From positions 1 through 64,000 of the forward strand of contig NZ_JACXGQ010000004.1 in NCBI RefSeq assembly GCF_022096995.1: DNA of 64,000 nucleotides, in the 5' to 3' direction. Below the pieces are notes generated by a model. That model had not been told where the DNA came from. It ran no database searches and saw only the letters and a program-made list of their open reading frames with translations. The translations under genes and the position numbers were made by a program. Shown here one piece after another: positions 54,226-64,000 of this stretch (positions are counted from its first letter, which is position 1; the number at the start of each line of letters is the position of its first letter). This stretch comes from Yoonia sp. I 8.24. Lineage in GTDB: Bacteria > Pseudomonadota > Alphaproteobacteria > Rhodobacterales > Rhodobacteraceae.

Positions 54226-57200
54226 ATGCCAAAGCGTACTGACATCAAGTCAATCATGATCATCGGTGCAGGGCCCATTATTATCGGACAAGCCTGCGAA
54301 TTCGACTATTCCGGCGCACAAGCCTGTAAAGCACTGCGCGAAGAAGGTTACCGGGTCATCTTGGTCAACTCGAACCCGGCGACGATCATGACCGATCCCG
54401 GGCTTGCCGACGCGACCTATATCGAACCGATCACACCCGAAGTCGTCGCAAAAATCATTGAAAAAGAACGCCCGGATGCGTTGTTGCCAACAATGGGCGG
54501 TCAAACCGGGCTGAACACATCCCTTGCGCTTGCGGATATGGGCGTGTTGGAAAAATACGGCGTCGAAATGATCGGCGCAAAACGCGAAGCCATTGAGATG
54601 GCCGAAGATCGCAAGCTCTTCCGCGAAGCGATGGATCGGTTGGGCATTGAAAACCCCAAAGCGACCATTATCACCGCCCCCAAAGGCGACGACGGTAAAT
54701 TCGATATCAAAGCGGGTCTGCAGCTGGCCATCGACGCAATCGAATATGTCGGTCTGCCTGCGATTATCCGGCCCGCATTTACCCTTGGCGGCACCGGTGG
54801 CGGGGTGGCTTATAACCGCGAAGAATACGAACATTTCTGCCGGACAGGCATGGAAGCATCCCCAGTGGGGCAGATCCTTGTCGATGAATCGCTGCTCGGC
54901 TGGAAAGAGTTCGAGATGGAAGTCGTGCGCGACAAGGCCGACAATGCGATCATCGTCTGCGCAATTGAGAACGTCGATCCAATGGGTGTCCATACCGGCG
55001 ACAGCATCACAGTCGCCCCTGCCCTGACCCTGACTGACAAAGAATATCAGGTCATGCGCACTCATTCGATTAATGTTTTACGCGAAATCGGCGTGGAAAC
55101 TGGCGGATCAAACGTGCAATGGGCGGTGAACCCTGCCGACGGCCGCATGGTTGTGATTGAAATGAACCCGCGCGTGTCACGCTCATCCGCGCTGGCGTCC
55201 AAAGCGACAGGTTTTCCAATCGCGAAGATCGCAGCGAAACTGGCTGTAGGTTACACGCTTGATGAATTGGATAACGACATCACCGGGGTCACGCCAGCGT
55301 CGTTTGAGCCAACAATCGACTATGTCGTCACCAAAATTCCGCGCTTTGCCTTTGAAAAATTCGCAGGGTCTGAACCGCATCTAACCACGGCGATGAAATC
55401 TGTGGGCGAGGCGATGGCGATTGGCCGCACGTTCCACGAAAGCATGCAAAAGGCGCTGGCATCGATGGAAACCGGGCTGACCGGCTTTGATGACATCGAC
55501 ATCCCCGGCGCGCCAGAGGCCGCAGCGATCACCAAAGCATTGGCCAAACAAACACCTGACCGCATCCGTGTCATCGCCCAAGCGATGCGCCACGGGCTAT
55601 CCGATGACGACATCCACGCAGTCACCAAATTTGATCCGTGGTTCCTTGCGCGTATCCGCGAAATTATCCAAACTGAAGCTGAGATCACCGTTAACGGCTT
55701 GCCAGTTTCCGAAGATGGGTTGCGCCGCGTTAAAATGATGGGCTTCACCGATGCGCGTCTAGCAAAACTGACCGGGCGCGACGAAGATCAGGTCCGCCGC
55801 GCGCGCCAAAACCTTGGTGTGAACGCAGTGTTTAAGCGCATTGATACTTGCGCGGCCGAATTCGAAGCACAAACGCCTTACATGTATTCCACCTACGAAA
55901 ACCCAGTGATGGGCGAAGTAGAATGCGAAGCGCGCCCATCTGACCGCAAGAAAGTTGTCATTCTTGGCGGTGGACCGAACCGGATCGGTCAAGGGATCGA
56001 ATTCGACTATTGCTGCTGCCACGCCTGTTTCTCGCTCACTGATCAGGGCTATGAAACCATCATGATCAACTGCAACCCCGAAACCGTGTCGACCGATTAT
56101 GACACTTCGGACCGTTTGTATTTTGAGCCACTGACATTCGAACACGTCATGGAAATCATGCGTGTCGAGCAAGAAAACGGCACGCTACACGGCGTCATCG
56201 TACAGTTTGGCGGGCAAACGCCGCTCAAGCTTGCCAATGCGCTCGAAGAAGCTGGCATCCCGATCCTTGGCACCACGCCGGATGCGATTGATTTGGCCGA
56301 AGACCGTGAGCGGTTCCAAGACCTTGTAAACCGTTTGGGCCTGAAACAGCCTCATAACGGCATCGCATCAACAGACGCCGAGGCTTTTGAAATTGCGAAA
56401 GACATCGGCTTCCCGCTGGTCATCCGCCCCTCTTATGTTTTGGGTGGTCGTGCGATGGAAATCGTCCGTGATCAGGCGCAATTGGAACGCTATATCTCTG
56501 ATGCGGTGGTCGTCTCAGGCGACAGCCCTGTATTGCTCGACAGCTATCTGTCTGGCGCGGTTGAGGTCGACGTGGATTGCCTGTCAGACGGGAAAAACAC
56601 CCATGTCGCGGGCATCATGCAGCACATCGAAGAAGCTGGCGTACACTCTGGCGATAGCGCCTGTTCACTACCCCCCTATTCATTGTCCGATGCAATGATC
56701 GCAGAAATCCGCAAACAGACGGAGGCACTGGCGCTGGCATTGAATGTTATCGGATTGATGAACATTCAATTCGCGGTCAAAGACGAAACCGTCTACCTGA
56801 TCGAAGTAAACCCGCGGGCATCGCGCACCGTGCCATTTGTTGCAAAGGCCACCGATTCAGCCATCGCATCTATTGCCGCCCGCTTGATGGCTGGTGAGCC
56901 GCTAACAAACTTCCCTCTGCGCGCCGCCTACCCCAAAGCCGAAGACCCGATGGATGTACTGCCGCTTGGCGATGCGTTCACATTGGCCGATCCAAATACA
57001 CCTTGGTTCAGCGTAAAAGAGGCGGTTTTGCCCTTCGCTCGCTTCCCCGGAGTTGACACGATCCTTGGGCCAGAAATGCGCTCAACCGGCGAAGTTATGG
57101 GGTGGGCACGGTCATTCCCACGTGCGTTCCTCAAGGCGCAAATGGGAGCAGGCACCGAATTGCCGACCTCTGGTACTGTATTCCTGTCGATCAAAGACAT

Positions 57201-57561
57201 GGATAAAACCGCCCAAATGGTCGAGGCCGCACAAATCTTGACCGAACTCGGCTTGTCTATCTCAGCGACACGCGGCACGGCAGCATGGTTGTCAGAAAAC
57301 AATGTCCCCTGCGAGAACGTGAACAAAGTCTACGAAGGTGGGCTGACAATCGTTGACCGGCTCAAAGACGGGCACATCGCTTTGGTCATGAACACGACCG
57401 AAGGCGCGCAAGCCGTCGAAGACAGCCGCGAAATTCGCGCCGTCGCGCTCTACGACAAAATCCCTTACTTCACGACAGCCGCCGCGTCCCACGCAGCGGC
57501 ACTTGCGATGCAGGCGCGCGCTGAAAGCGAAGTGATGGTGCGGAGTCTGCAAGGGGCTTAA
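54226..57561 (+). CDS. carB: Carbamoyl-phosphate synthase large chain
   Basis: Makes carbamoyl phosphate for arginine and pyrimidine synthesis. 1111 residues with two ATP-grasp halves ([17 protein letters not shown] at the start, [15 protein letters not shown] near 580), a central oligomerisation domain and a C-terminal MGS-like allosteric domain from about 960. Slightly longer than the E. coli enzyme. carA is not in the window. Confidence 0.98.
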   Translation: MPKRTDIKSIMIIGAGPIIIGQACEFDYSGAQACKALREEGYRVILVNSNPATIMTDPGLADATYIEPITPEVVAKIIEKERPDALLPTMGGQTGLNTSLALADMGVLEKYGVEMIGAKREAIEMAEDRKLFREAMDRLGIENPKATIITAPKGDDGKFDIKAGLQLAIDAIEYVGLPAIIRPAFTLGGTGGGVAYNREEYEHFCRTGMEASPVGQILVDESLLGWKEFEMEVVRDKADNAIIVCAIENVDPMGVHTGDSITVAPALTLTDKEYQVMRTHSINVLREIGVETGGSNVQWAVNPADGRMVVIEMNPRVSRSSALASKATGFPIAKIAAKLAVGYTLDELDNDITGVTPASFEPTIDYVVTKIPRFAFEKFAGSEPHLTTAMKSVGEAMAIGRTFHESMQKALASMETGLTGFDDIDIPGAPEAAAITKALAKQTPDRIRVIAQAMRHGLSDDDIHAVTKFDPWFLARIREIIQTEAEITVNGLPVSEDGLRRVKMMGFTDARLAKLTGRDEDQVRRARQNLGVNAVFKRIDTCAAEFEAQTPYMYSTYENPVMGEVECEARPSDRKKVVILGGGPNRIGQGIEFDYCCCHACFSLTDQGYETIMINCNPETVSTDYDTSDRLYFEPLTFEHVMEIMRVEQENGTLHGVIVQFGGQTPLKLANALEEAGIPILGTTPDAIDLAEDRERFQDLVNRLGLKQPHNGIASTDAEAFEIAKDIGFPLVIRPSYVLGGRAMEIVRDQAQLERYISDAVVVSGDSPVLLDSYLSGAVEVDVDCLSDGKNTHVAGIMQHIEEAGVHSGDSACSLPPYSLSDAMIAEIRKQTEALALALNVIGLMNIQFAVKDETVYLIEVNPRASRTVPFVAKATDSAIASIAARLMAGEPLTNFPLRAAYPKAEDPMDVLPLGDAFTLADPNTPWFSVKEAVLPFARFPGVDTILGPEMRSTGEVMGWARSFPRAFLKAQMGAGTELPTSGTVFLSIKDMDKTAQMVEAAQILTELGLSISATRGTAAWLSENNVPCENVNKVYEGGLTIVDRLKDGHIALVMNTTEGAQAVEDSREIRAVALYDKIPYFTTAAASHAAALAMQARAESEVMVRSLQGA

Positions 57562-57582
57562 GCCTTTCATCTTAATCGGGAT

Positions 57583-57606
57583 CTCCCCGGCTGCGCCGGG
57601 GGGAGC
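57583..57606 (+). terminator. Hairpin after carB
   Basis: CTCCCCGGC pairs with GCCGGGG(GG)AG around a TGC loop with a two-G bulge, 22 bases past the carB stop. No clear T-run, so rho-independent termination is uncertain. Confidence 0.55.
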
Positions 57607-57703
57607 CCAACAACGGGCGTCTGTCGCAAGGTCAGAAACCTACCACTGTGGACATCTGCAAGCGTCGCGCAATATGGTGGCCCAACGCAAAACGAGGGTT
57701 GCC

Positions 57704-58822
57704 ATGCATAACGTCGCCATCACCGGAACCGGGCTGTTCACCCCATCCGAAATCATCACCAACGACGAATTGGTCGCGGCATTTAACGCCTACGCAGATC
57801 TTTGGAATGCCGAAAACGCCGCCGCGATTGACGCAGGCACAGTGCAGGCAAAATCCCATTCCTCGTCCGAATTTATCGTCGCCGCATCTGGGATCGAAAA
57901 TCGCTATGTGCTTGATAAAGCTGGTGCGCTTGATCCAACCCGCATGTTCCCCCGGCTTGCCCAACGTTCAGATGATGCCCCCGGATATATGGCTGAAATC
58001 GGCGTCGATGCCGCGCAAAAGGCAATCGCCGCCGCAGGTCGCAGCGCCGCTGATGTTGACCTTGTGATCTGTGCCGCCTCGAATATGGAACGCGCCTACC
58101 CCGCCGTCGGCGTCGAAATTCAACAGCTTTTGGGCGCAGCTGGCTTTGCCTTTGATATGAATGTTGCCTGTTCAAGCGCGACGTTTGGCATCCAAACAGC
58201 CGCTGATATGATCCGCGCCGGGTCCATACGCTCTGCAATCGTTGTGAACCCGGAAATCTGTAGTGCGCACCTCGAATGGCGCGACCGCGATTGCCATTTC
58301 ATCTTTGGCGACGTGGCCACCGCAACCTATCTTGAACGCGACGAAGGGATCAGTGGGCCACATTTCAAAGTCCTGTCGACCCGCTGCGCCACGCAATTCA
58401 GCAATAATATCCGCAATAACAACGGTTTCTTGCGCCGCGCCCATGACGCCATGGACGACCGCCGCGATATGCAATTCATGCAAAACGGCCGGAAGGTGTT
58501 CAAAGAAGTGTTACCACTGGTCAGCCAACACATTGCCGATCACCTAACTGAAACGGGTGTCGAAGCCGGCGATTTGCGCCGTCTTTGGCTGCATCAGGCC
58601 AATAAATCGATGAATGATTACATCGGGAAAAGAGTTTTGGGCCGCACCCCCGAACCCGACGAGCAGCCCAACGTCTTGCAAGACTACGCGAATACGTCCT
58701 CTGCGGGGTCGATCATCGCATTCAACAAATACTCGGGCGATCTCGCGCCCGGCGACAAAGGCTTGATTTGTTCGTTTGGCGCGGGCTATTCCGTTGGGTC
58801 AGTGATCGTTGAACGCTGTTAA
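57704..58822 (+). CDS. Beta-ketoacyl-ACP synthase III-like enzyme
   Basis: 372 residues, longer than typical FabH (about 320). Catalytic Cys156 in NVACSSATFG, His in LWLHQANKSMND and Asn in YANTSSAGS are all present, so it should condense acyl groups. ITGTGLFTPSEIITNDE begins the domain. The match is to the long KAS III branch (PRK06816-type); which primer it uses is unknown. The start was set at MHNVAITG; ten upstream codons lack support. A tiny lipoprotein gene follows 18 bases on. Confidence 0.88.
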   Translation: MHNVAITGTGLFTPSEIITNDELVAAFNAYADLWNAENAAAIDAGTVQAKSHSSSEFIVAASGIENRYVLDKAGALDPTRMFPRLAQRSDDAPGYMAEIGVDAAQKAIAAAGRSAADVDLVICAASNMERAYPAVGVEIQQLLGAAGFAFDMNVACSSATFGIQTAADMIRAGSIRSAIVVNPEICSAHLEWRDRDCHFIFGDVATATYLERDEGISGPHFKVLSTRCATQFSNNIRNNNGFLRRAHDAMDDRRDMQFMQNGRKVFKEVLPLVSQHIADHLTETGVEAGDLRRLWLHQANKSMNDYIGKRVLGRTPEPDEQPNVLQDYANTSSAGSIIAFNKYSGDLAPGDKGLICSFGAGYSVGSVIVERC

Positions 58823-58840
58823 TTCTTGATTGGAGCACCA

Positions 58841-58918
58841 ATGCAAAAATTTATTTTCCTCGCCGCCCTCCTTACCCTCGCAGCCTGTGGCGGCGTCCCA
58901 ATTGTGCCGCTGATCTAA
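58841..58918 (+). CDS. Micro-lipoprotein (25 residues)
   Basis: Signal peptide of 15 residues ending in lipobox LAAC (Cys16), then a mature peptide of only ten residues ([10 protein letters not shown]). It starts 18 bases after the KAS III-like gene, preceded by TGGAGC, and its stop overlaps the end of arsH by 4 bases. The lipobox is textbook, and an upstream gene on the same strand could drive it. Very small lipoproteins are easily missed or spurious. Confidence 0.6.
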   Translation: MQKFIFLAALLTLAACGGVPIVPLI

Positions 58919-59622
58919 CTGCTCACGCGTTTATGCAGGTCTTCTTGGGTCTCGACCCGTTCAGAATACCGGTCAGTTAACATCGCAGAACGCCCACGCG
59001 TCATCAAGGTAAAGCGCGCGAGTTCCTCCATCACATCGACGATCCGGTTGTACAGCGATGACGGCAGCATCCTCCCGCCTTCAAACTGCTTCCATGCCAT
59101 CGGCACCGAGGATTGATTTGGGATCGTGATCAAGCGCATCCAGCGGCCCAAAATGCGCATTTGGTTTACTGTGTTAAACGATTGCGATCCGCCAGACACC
59201 TGGATCAACGCCAGCGTTTTTCCTTGTGTCGGCCGAATGCCACCGATTGGTGATAGTGGAATCCAATCAATAATCGTTTTCATGATCCCCGTCATTGCGC
59301 CGTGCCGTTCAGGGCTCGACCACACCATTCCCTCAGACCACATGACAAGTTCGCGCAGTTCGACAACCTTGGGGTGGGTGTCCTCTGCGTCGCCGGGCAA
59401 GGGTAACCCCGAAGGATCGAAAAACCGCGTTTCACAGCCAAGTGCGCGCAAGATCCGCGCGCCTTCCTCTGCACAAAGCCGCGAATAGCTAGTTTCGCGC
59501 AACGAACCATAAAGCAGCAGAATACGTGGCGCGTGCCCCGGATCATCCGCTGACACAAACGACGAAATATCTAGCGCCTGTAACGCATCTTTAACCAGAT
59601 TTGGCATGTCGTTTTTATCCAT
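58915..59622 (-). CDS. arsH: ArsH-type FMN oxidoreductase
   Basis: 235 residues. FMN-binding [14 protein letters not shown] near 36-49, the conserved [19 protein letters not shown] near 104-122, [19 protein letters not shown] and [19 protein letters not shown]. ArsH oxidises trivalent organoarsenicals or reduces quinones and azo dyes. No ars operon genes lie nearby, so an oxidative-stress role is as likely as arsenic resistance. Confidence 0.9.
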   Translation of the reverse strand: MDKNDMPNLVKDALQALDISSFVSADDPGHAPRILLLYGSLRETSYSRLCAEEGARILRALGCETRFFDPSGLPLPGDAEDTHPKVVELRELVMWSEGMVWSSPERHGAMTGIMKTIIDWIPLSPIGGIRPTQGKTLALIQVSGGSQSFNTVNQMRILGRWMRLITIPNQSSVPMAWKQFEGGRMLPSSLYNRIVDVMEELARFTLMTRGRSAMLTDRYSERVETQEDLHKRVSS

Positions 59623-59852
59623 GGCCTACCCTTTGTTTCGATTCACCTTGTCACTGCGCGATCTTCGCCGAGACGTCGAATATGCCGCGGCTATTCTATC
59701 TCCACTAAATGGGGACATGCATGCTGTCACCGAAAAACTAACCCTTTCCCGCCGTAAAAATCGCGCAGCGTTCCAAAAAATCCGGCACCGTGTTTTGGCG
59801 ACTATCGGCTTGTGTCTTGCCAAGCCATCGGCCCCAGCGCTAATGAAGCCAC

Positions 59853-60443
59853 ATGGCAAAATTATACTTTAACTTTTCAACGATGAACGCGGGCAAATCG
59901 ACCGTGCTTTTGCAGGCGTCCCACAACTATATTGAGCGCGGTATGCAAACCTACCTCATGATTGCACAGTTGGACAATCGTGCTGGCGCGGGCCGTATCG
60001 GCAGCCGTATCGGTATCGGCGCGGATGCAGATACATTTGCACCCTCCGAGGACCTCTTTGCAAAGATCAAGGCACGTCTTGACGCCGGGCCCTGTGCCTG
60101 TGTCTTTATTGACGAAGCGCAATTTCTAGAAGCCGATCAGGTTTGGCAATTGGCGCGCGCGGTCGATGATCTGGGAGTGCCCATCATGACCTACGGGCTA
60201 CGGGTGGACTTTTTGGGAAAACTGTTTCCCGGCTCTGCTGCTCTTTTAGCATTGGCCGACGAAATGCGGGAAGTACGCACAATTTGCCATTGCGGAAAAA
60301 AGGCGACCATGGTCGTGCGCAAAGACGCAGCCGGGAATGTCATGAAAGACGGCGATCAGATAGTGATCGGTGGGAATGACCGCTACGTTTCACTTTGTCG
60401 CCGACATTGGCGTGAAGAAATGGGCGAGACGACAAAAGCCTAG
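59853..60443 (+). CDS. tdk: Thymidine kinase
   Basis: Salvages thymidine to dTMP. 196 residues. P-loop [10 protein letters not shown] near 8-17, FIDEAQFL near 86-93 and the lasso region [14 protein letters not shown]; a zinc site with paired Cys (ICHCGKK) and a late Cys-x-x-His (SLCRRH). Full length for type II TK. Preceded by a 230-base stretch with no supported gene; ends overlapping the convergent chemoreceptor gene by 4 bases. Confidence 0.95.
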   Translation: MAKLYFNFSTMNAGKSTVLLQASHNYIERGMQTYLMIAQLDNRAGAGRIGSRIGIGADADTFAPSEDLFAKIKARLDAGPCACVFIDEAQFLEADQVWQLARAVDDLGVPIMTYGLRVDFLGKLFPGSAALLALADEMREVRTICHCGKKATMVVRKDAAGNVMKDGDQIVIGGNDRYVSLCRRHWREEMGETTKA

Positions 60444-61987
60444 CTCGCCATCCGGTCGTACGTCGGCGGAGCGAAACGGAAACCCGATAGTGCCCCCGAT
60501 AGCCCAGTTGCACCCTGCGCCAACTGGTGCCCCATTGCCGTCATTTCTTCGCACATCGCAGCGTTGTGCTGCGTCGCACTGTCGAGCGTTTGCACCGCGT
60601 CGTTCAGATCGTGAACCACACCAGCCTGATTGTCGACAGACGTGGTAATATCACCGATCATTTCACTGGCCCGCGAAACTTGTTCGACGATACCGGCGAG
60701 CGCTTCACCAGCCGCATTCACAAGCTCAGACCCGTTTTCGACCTCTTGTGAACTTTTGAAGATAAGTTGTTTGACGCCCTGCGCCGCCTCTGATGTCCGT
60801 TGCGCCAATGCCCGCACTTCGGAGGCAACGACCGCAAACCCCCGTCCCGTTTCACCCGCACGTGCGGCTTCAACGCCGGCGTTCAAGGCAAGCAAGTTCG
60901 TTTGGAACGAGATGTCTTCGATGAGGCTGATAATATTGGATATTTCCGATGAAGATTGTTCAATACGCATCATCGCATCGACCGCTTTTTTAACAATTTC
61001 ACCATTTTGAGCGGCGCTATCGCGCGCCTCTGACGCGGTGGTATTAGCTTGTTTTGCGCCGTCAGCGGTCTCGCGCAACGTTTTTGTCAGTTGCTGCAGG
61101 CTTTCCGCCGTCTTTGAGAGCGTCCCAGATTGCACCTCTGTCCGTTGGGCCAAATCATCCGCAGCACCCGAAAGTTCGCGCGCGCTCACGTTATATTCTT
61201 CGGATGTTTCAGTCGCCGTTTGGAGCACATCACGCAGGCTATAGACCAATTCATTGAAGTGTTGCCGCAAATCTTCGAATTGCGCAGGCAGTTCTTCATC
61301 AAGTGTTTGCGACAGATCTTGTTCTGACAATGTCTTAAGCCGCGCATTCAGCAGTTGCACAACCGATGTCGCCGCGTGCCGTTCTTGGGTTGCGTTTTGT
61401 TCAGCAAGTTCGCTGGCCCGCTGAGATTCTTGCATCGCGTCTCGTTGTAATATTAAGGCCTCATCCATTGTATTGCGCTGTAGAATGGACACCCCCAAAA
61501 TAACGGTCTCCATGACTACGATACCAGCATGGATCATCGTGCGCGCAATAAACCCGCCCGTCATTTCAGGATACAACAGCGTTGGCATTGCAAGGCTCAT
61601 CCCGAGGTGATGTACCGCAACGAATGCCGCAGACCCAAGCAGAACCTTGAAATCGTACATGACGGCGATCACCGCGAGCACCGCAAAATACATCATATGC
61701 GTATCAATTTGCCATGGATGCCCCTTAAACGCGACCGTCAGCGCCATGTTGAGAAGAAGAAGCACCGCGGCGAGCATTCCCTTTGCAGCACCCGGCAAGA
61801 AATAGACCGTCGCGACAGCAGCCCCAGCGGCAGCAATCGAAAAAACACCAAGCCCAATCGCTGCATTGCCGATCAATAATGCGCTCACGGGTGGCAATGG
61901 CGTAAGAACAGCCAAGAACCACAGCGCAAGGCGCACACCGCTTTGGTCTTTTGGATGCTGCGTCGAATCACTGTGCATTTGGGTCAC
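60440..61987 (-). CDS. Methyl-accepting chemotaxis protein with multi-helix sensor
   Basis: 515 residues. The first 175 residues hold about six membrane helices and no large periplasmic loop, so the signal is probably sensed in or near the membrane. No HAMP domain is obvious. A cytoplasmic helical linker leads to the signalling domain, with the hairpin [41 protein letters not shown] near 360-405. No C-terminal CheR-binding pentapeptide is evident. No che or fla genes are in the window. Confidence 0.92.
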   Translation of the reverse strand: MTQMHSDSTQHPKDQSGVRLALWFLAVLTPLPPVSALLIGNAAIGLGVFSIAAAGAAVATVYFLPGAAKGMLAAVLLLLNMALTVAFKGHPWQIDTHMMYFAVLAVIAVMYDFKVLLGSAAFVAVHHLGMSLAMPTLLYPEMTGGFIARTMIHAGIVVMETVILGVSILQRNTMDEALILQRDAMQESQRASELAEQNATQERHAATSVVQLLNARLKTLSEQDLSQTLDEELPAQFEDLRQHFNELVYSLRDVLQTATETSEEYNVSARELSGAADDLAQRTEVQSGTLSKTAESLQQLTKTLRETADGAKQANTTASEARDSAAQNGEIVKKAVDAMMRIEQSSSEISNIISLIEDISFQTNLLALNAGVEAARAGETGRGFAVVASEVRALAQRTSEAAQGVKQLIFKSSQEVENGSELVNAAGEALAGIVEQVSRASEMIGDITTSVDNQAGVVHDLNDAVQTLDSATQHNAAMCEEMTAMGHQLAQGATGLSGALSGFRFAPPTYDRMAS

Positions 61988-62047
61988 CTATCTGTTGACA
62001 ATCACCGCCGAAATTCAGGCGTTCGCCAGTTTATGGCCCAACAGATT

Positions 62048-62062
62048 TTAAGATTAGATGAA
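62048..62062 (-). promoter_or_regulatory. Possible CtrA-like site upstream of the chemoreceptor gene
   Basis: TTAA-N7-TGAA on the plus strand (minus: TTCA-N7-TTAA) differs by one base from the CtrA consensus TTAA-N7-TTAA. It lies about 60-75 bases upstream of the chemoreceptor start. CtrA controls motility and chemotaxis in Rhodobacterales. One near-match can easily be chance. Confidence 0.25.
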
Positions 62063-62067
62063 CCGCA

Positions 62068-64000
62068 CTAGTAAAAACTCTGCGGATCAATATCGATCGT
62101 GAGGCGCAGATTTGTTGACAGCCGAAATTGCCCTGCCCATTGCGCAAGCGCCTGTTGCAACGGCGCGGTCTTATCGGCCTTGACCAGAAGCCGCACTCGG
62201 TGCCGTCCGCGCACCCGTGCAATTGGTGCGGGCGCCGGCCCAAAAACCTGCGCGCCGATCCGGCGCAACGGCGCATCCCGCCGCGCCATTTCTGTTCCCA
62301 AATCAAAGACCTCTTGCACATTTGGGCTGCTGAGGATGATACCCGCCATGCGCCCGTAAGGAGGGACACCCGCCGCTTTGCGCTCGGCGGCTTCGGCGGC
62401 CCAAAATGCCTCTTCGTCGCCAGCCAAAATTGCGCGGATCACAGCATGTTCGGGCTGGTAGGTTTGCAACATCGCCTCGCCCGGTGTTTCTGCGCGCCCA
62501 GCCCGGCCAGCAACCTGCCGCATCAGTTGGAACGTGCGTTCCGCCGCGCGTAAATCGGACCCCTGCAGCCCCAAATCAGCATCGATCACACCGACTAAGG
62601 TAAGCTTGGGAAAGTTATGCCCTTTTGCGACCAGCTGCGTGCCAATAATAATATCTGTGCCGCCCTCGGCGATCTCTTCGATATGGGCCTTCATCGCGCG
62701 CGCAGAGCCATAAAGATCCGACGACAACACCGCGATCCGGGCCTCTGGGAACAGCGCGGCCACCTCTTCGCCCATCCGTTCGACACCTGGTCCAACGGCG
62801 CTTAGCCGGTCTTCAGCTTCGCAATGGGGGCACACGGTCGGCATTGGTTTGGTTTCACCACATTGGTGGCACATCAGACGTTTCAAAAACCGGTGTTCAA
62901 CCATGCGTGCATCGCAGTGGTCACAGGCAATCTGGTGCCCGCAAGCCCGGCAAATCGTGATCGGTGCATACCCACGCCGGTTCAAAAACACGAGCGATTG
63001 CTCACCTCTTTCCAACCGCGCCGCGATGGCTGTGCGCAATGAAGGAGACACCCATTTCCCGCCGGGCAGGTCCTCGACACGCATGTCGATTGCCGTCATT
63101 TTTGGCAAAACGGCCGCTCCAAAGCGCGACTTCAGCTCAAGCCGTTTGTATTTGCCCGCCTCTACATTCGCCCAGCTTTCTAAACTTGGGGTCGCAGATG
63201 CCAAGACCACCTGCGCACCATTTATCGCGGCCCGCAGCACGGTCATATCGCGCGCATTATACAGCACGCCGTCCTCTTGCTTATAAGAGGTGTCATGTTC
63301 TTCATCGACCACGACCAGCCCAAGGTTTTGAAACGGTAGGAACAATGCAGAGCGCGCGCCAACGACCAATTGTGCATCGCCTTGGCCAACCATCCGCCAA
63401 CAGCGGCGGCGTTCGGTCATGGTCACGCCAGAGTGCCATTCAGCCGGTTTCACACCGAAACGCGCCTCGACCCGGTTAATAAAATCGCCCGAGAGCGCAA
63501 TTTCGGGCAATAGCACAAGCGCTTGACGCCCCATGCGCAGGCATTCGGAGACGGCTTCAAGATAGACTTCGGTTTTGCCCGATCCGGTCACGCCCTTCAG
63601 TAAGGTGGTGCCGTATTTATCGGTCCGCAGCGCCGCGCGCAGCATTTCTGCGCCAGCCGCCTGATCAGCGCTGAGTTCCTTACCCCCGTAATCAGGGTCC
63701 AATTTCGGATAGGGCGTGTCACGCGGGGCTTCTTCTTCGCGGATCGCGCCATGTTTGACCAACCCTTTGACCACGGATGCACCAACCCCGGCCATCTCGG
63801 CCAGTTCTTTTAGCGTGAACGACAGCCCGCCATAGTCGCGCAACACCGTCAGCACTTTTTCGCGCGCATCGGTCATGCGATCTGGAACACCATCAGCCAA
63901 ACGGTACACTTTGCGCATCGATGGCGCATCCCCAAGTCCCGGCGCACGGGTGGCGAGGCGCAACATCGCATGCAGCGGGGTCAACGTATAGTCAGCGGCA
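62068..64000 (-). CDS. priA: Primosomal protein N' helicase (partial)
   Basis: Restarts stalled replication forks. At least 644 codons are visible; the frame is still open at the window edge (ADYTLTPLHAM continues it), so the N-terminal DNA-binding domain lies outside. Walker A in LLKGVTGSGKTEVYLE, DEEHDTSYKQEDGVLYNARD, the zinc-binding cysteines (CRACGHQIACDHCDARM, CHQCGETKPMPTVCPHCEAED) and QMVAGRAGRAETPG-type motif VI are intact. Confidence 0.94.
   Translation of the reverse strand, partial: AADYTLTPLHAMLRLATRAPGLGDAPSMRKVYRLADGVPDRMTDAREKVLTVLRDYGGLSFTLKELAEMAGVGASVVKGLVKHGAIREEEAPRDTPYPKLDPDYGGKELSADQAAGAEMLRAALRTDKYGTTLLKGVTGSGKTEVYLEAVSECLRMGRQALVLLPEIALSGDFINRVEARFGVKPAEWHSGVTMTERRRCWRMVGQGDAQLVVGARSALFLPFQNLGLVVVDEEHDTSYKQEDGVLYNARDMTVLRAAINGAQVVLASATPSLESWANVEAGKYKRLELKSRFGAAVLPKMTAIDMRVEDLPGGKWVSPSLRTAIAARLERGEQSLVFLNRRGYAPITICRACGHQIACDHCDARMVEHRFLKRLMCHQCGETKPMPTVCPHCEAEDRLSAVGPGVERMGEEVAALFPEARIAVLSSDLYGSARAMKAHIEEIAEGGTDIIIGTQLVAKGHNFPKLTLVGVIDADLGLQGSDLRAAERTFQLMRQVAGRAGRAETPGEAMLQTYQPEHAVIRAILAGDEEAFWAAEAAERKAAGVPPYGRMAGIILSSPNVQEVFDLGTEMARRDAPLRRIGAQVFGPAPAPIARVRGRHRVRLLVKADKTAPLQQALAQWAGQFRLSTNLRLTIDIDPQSFY

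Noticed and set aside
59606-59872. An 88-codon frame ahead of tdk
   Set aside because: Basic, low-complexity translation, overlaps both arsH start and tdk start; no recognisable features. The region 59623-59852 is left unassigned.
1-64000. tRNA, rRNA, CRISPR, prophage or transposase genes
   Set aside because: Intergenic regions were read on both strands and none of these was recognised; without tRNAscan-type tools a tRNA could still be missed, but no gap shows a cloverleaf pattern.

Overview
The window looks like a chromosomal segment from a marine alphaproteobacterium of the Rhodobacterales (Roseobacter group). The reasons are gene content and neighbourhood: a GcrA-type cell-cycle regulator, the ihfB-lapA-trpF-trpB cluster, a DUF1467 protein, MeaB and methylmalonyl-CoA epimerase, DUF817 and many small membrane proteins and lipoproteins typical of that group. 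No rRNA or tRNA gene, CRISPR array, insertion sequence or prophage was recognised. The assignment is by recall of families; no database search was run.

Layout. 1-3.2 kb: a small exported acidic protein, a decayed MFS transporter gene, small hypotheticals, and a PepSY membrane protein with a CPxC-like partner. 3.3-8.3 kb: rplY, a membrane-anchored NYN nuclease, then a tightly coupled run pth / DUF2332 / serine hydrolase / DUF2237. 8.2-10.9 kb (minus strand): ihfB-lapA-trpF-trpB. The rpsA gene that usually precedes ihfB is absent; in its place is a 337-base gap holding a candidate small RNA, then a HalD/BesD-like oxygenase. 12-19.5 kb: nadK and glyA back to back, a series of small membrane proteins, an entericidin-like lipoprotein, a PhnA-type protein and an AbiU2-like gene beside a dispersed repeat. 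19.6-30 kb: lepA, a DUF4034-like exported protein, an LMW phosphatase / site-2 protease pair, meaB plus an oxygenase, rpmB, hrpB and a Nudix gene. 30-38 kb: a PiT phosphate transporter, an MFS exporter, argD-GNAT-argF, an ABC-2 permease and gcrA. 38-46.8 kb: a TetR/SDR divergon with twin operators, a pentapeptide-repeat membrane protein, DUF454, rimO, an unknown membrane protein, repeats, an IMPACT-family gene, a second candidate small RNA, and a class II deacetylase-like gene between two unknowns. 46.8-64 kb: mostly housekeeping or conserved genes (YdeI, nitroreductase, EI24, DUF1467, mce, a response regulator, aspS, a pabB/lyase pair, carB, a FabH-like synthase, arsH, tdk, a chemoreceptor, and priA cut by the window edge).

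How it fits together. Housekeeping functions dominate: translation (rplY, rpmB, pth, lepA, aspS, rimO), amino-acid, nucleotide and folate synthesis (trpB, trpF, argF, argD, carB, glyA, tdk, pabB and its lyase), and DNA or RNA work (priA, hrpB, ihfB). meaB and mce point to methylmalonyl-CoA metabolism, whose mutase must lie elsewhere. Accessory genes are scattered singly rather than in one island, several beside palindromic repeats. I did not find a convincing new multi-gene defence or biosynthetic system. The best leads are two candidate intergenic small RNAs, a dispersed structured repeat whose 3' hairpin keeps its pairing while its sequence differs between copies, the HxD-type HalD/BesD homolog, the pentapeptide-repeat/channel-like fusion, and a stable hairpin in the carB leader.
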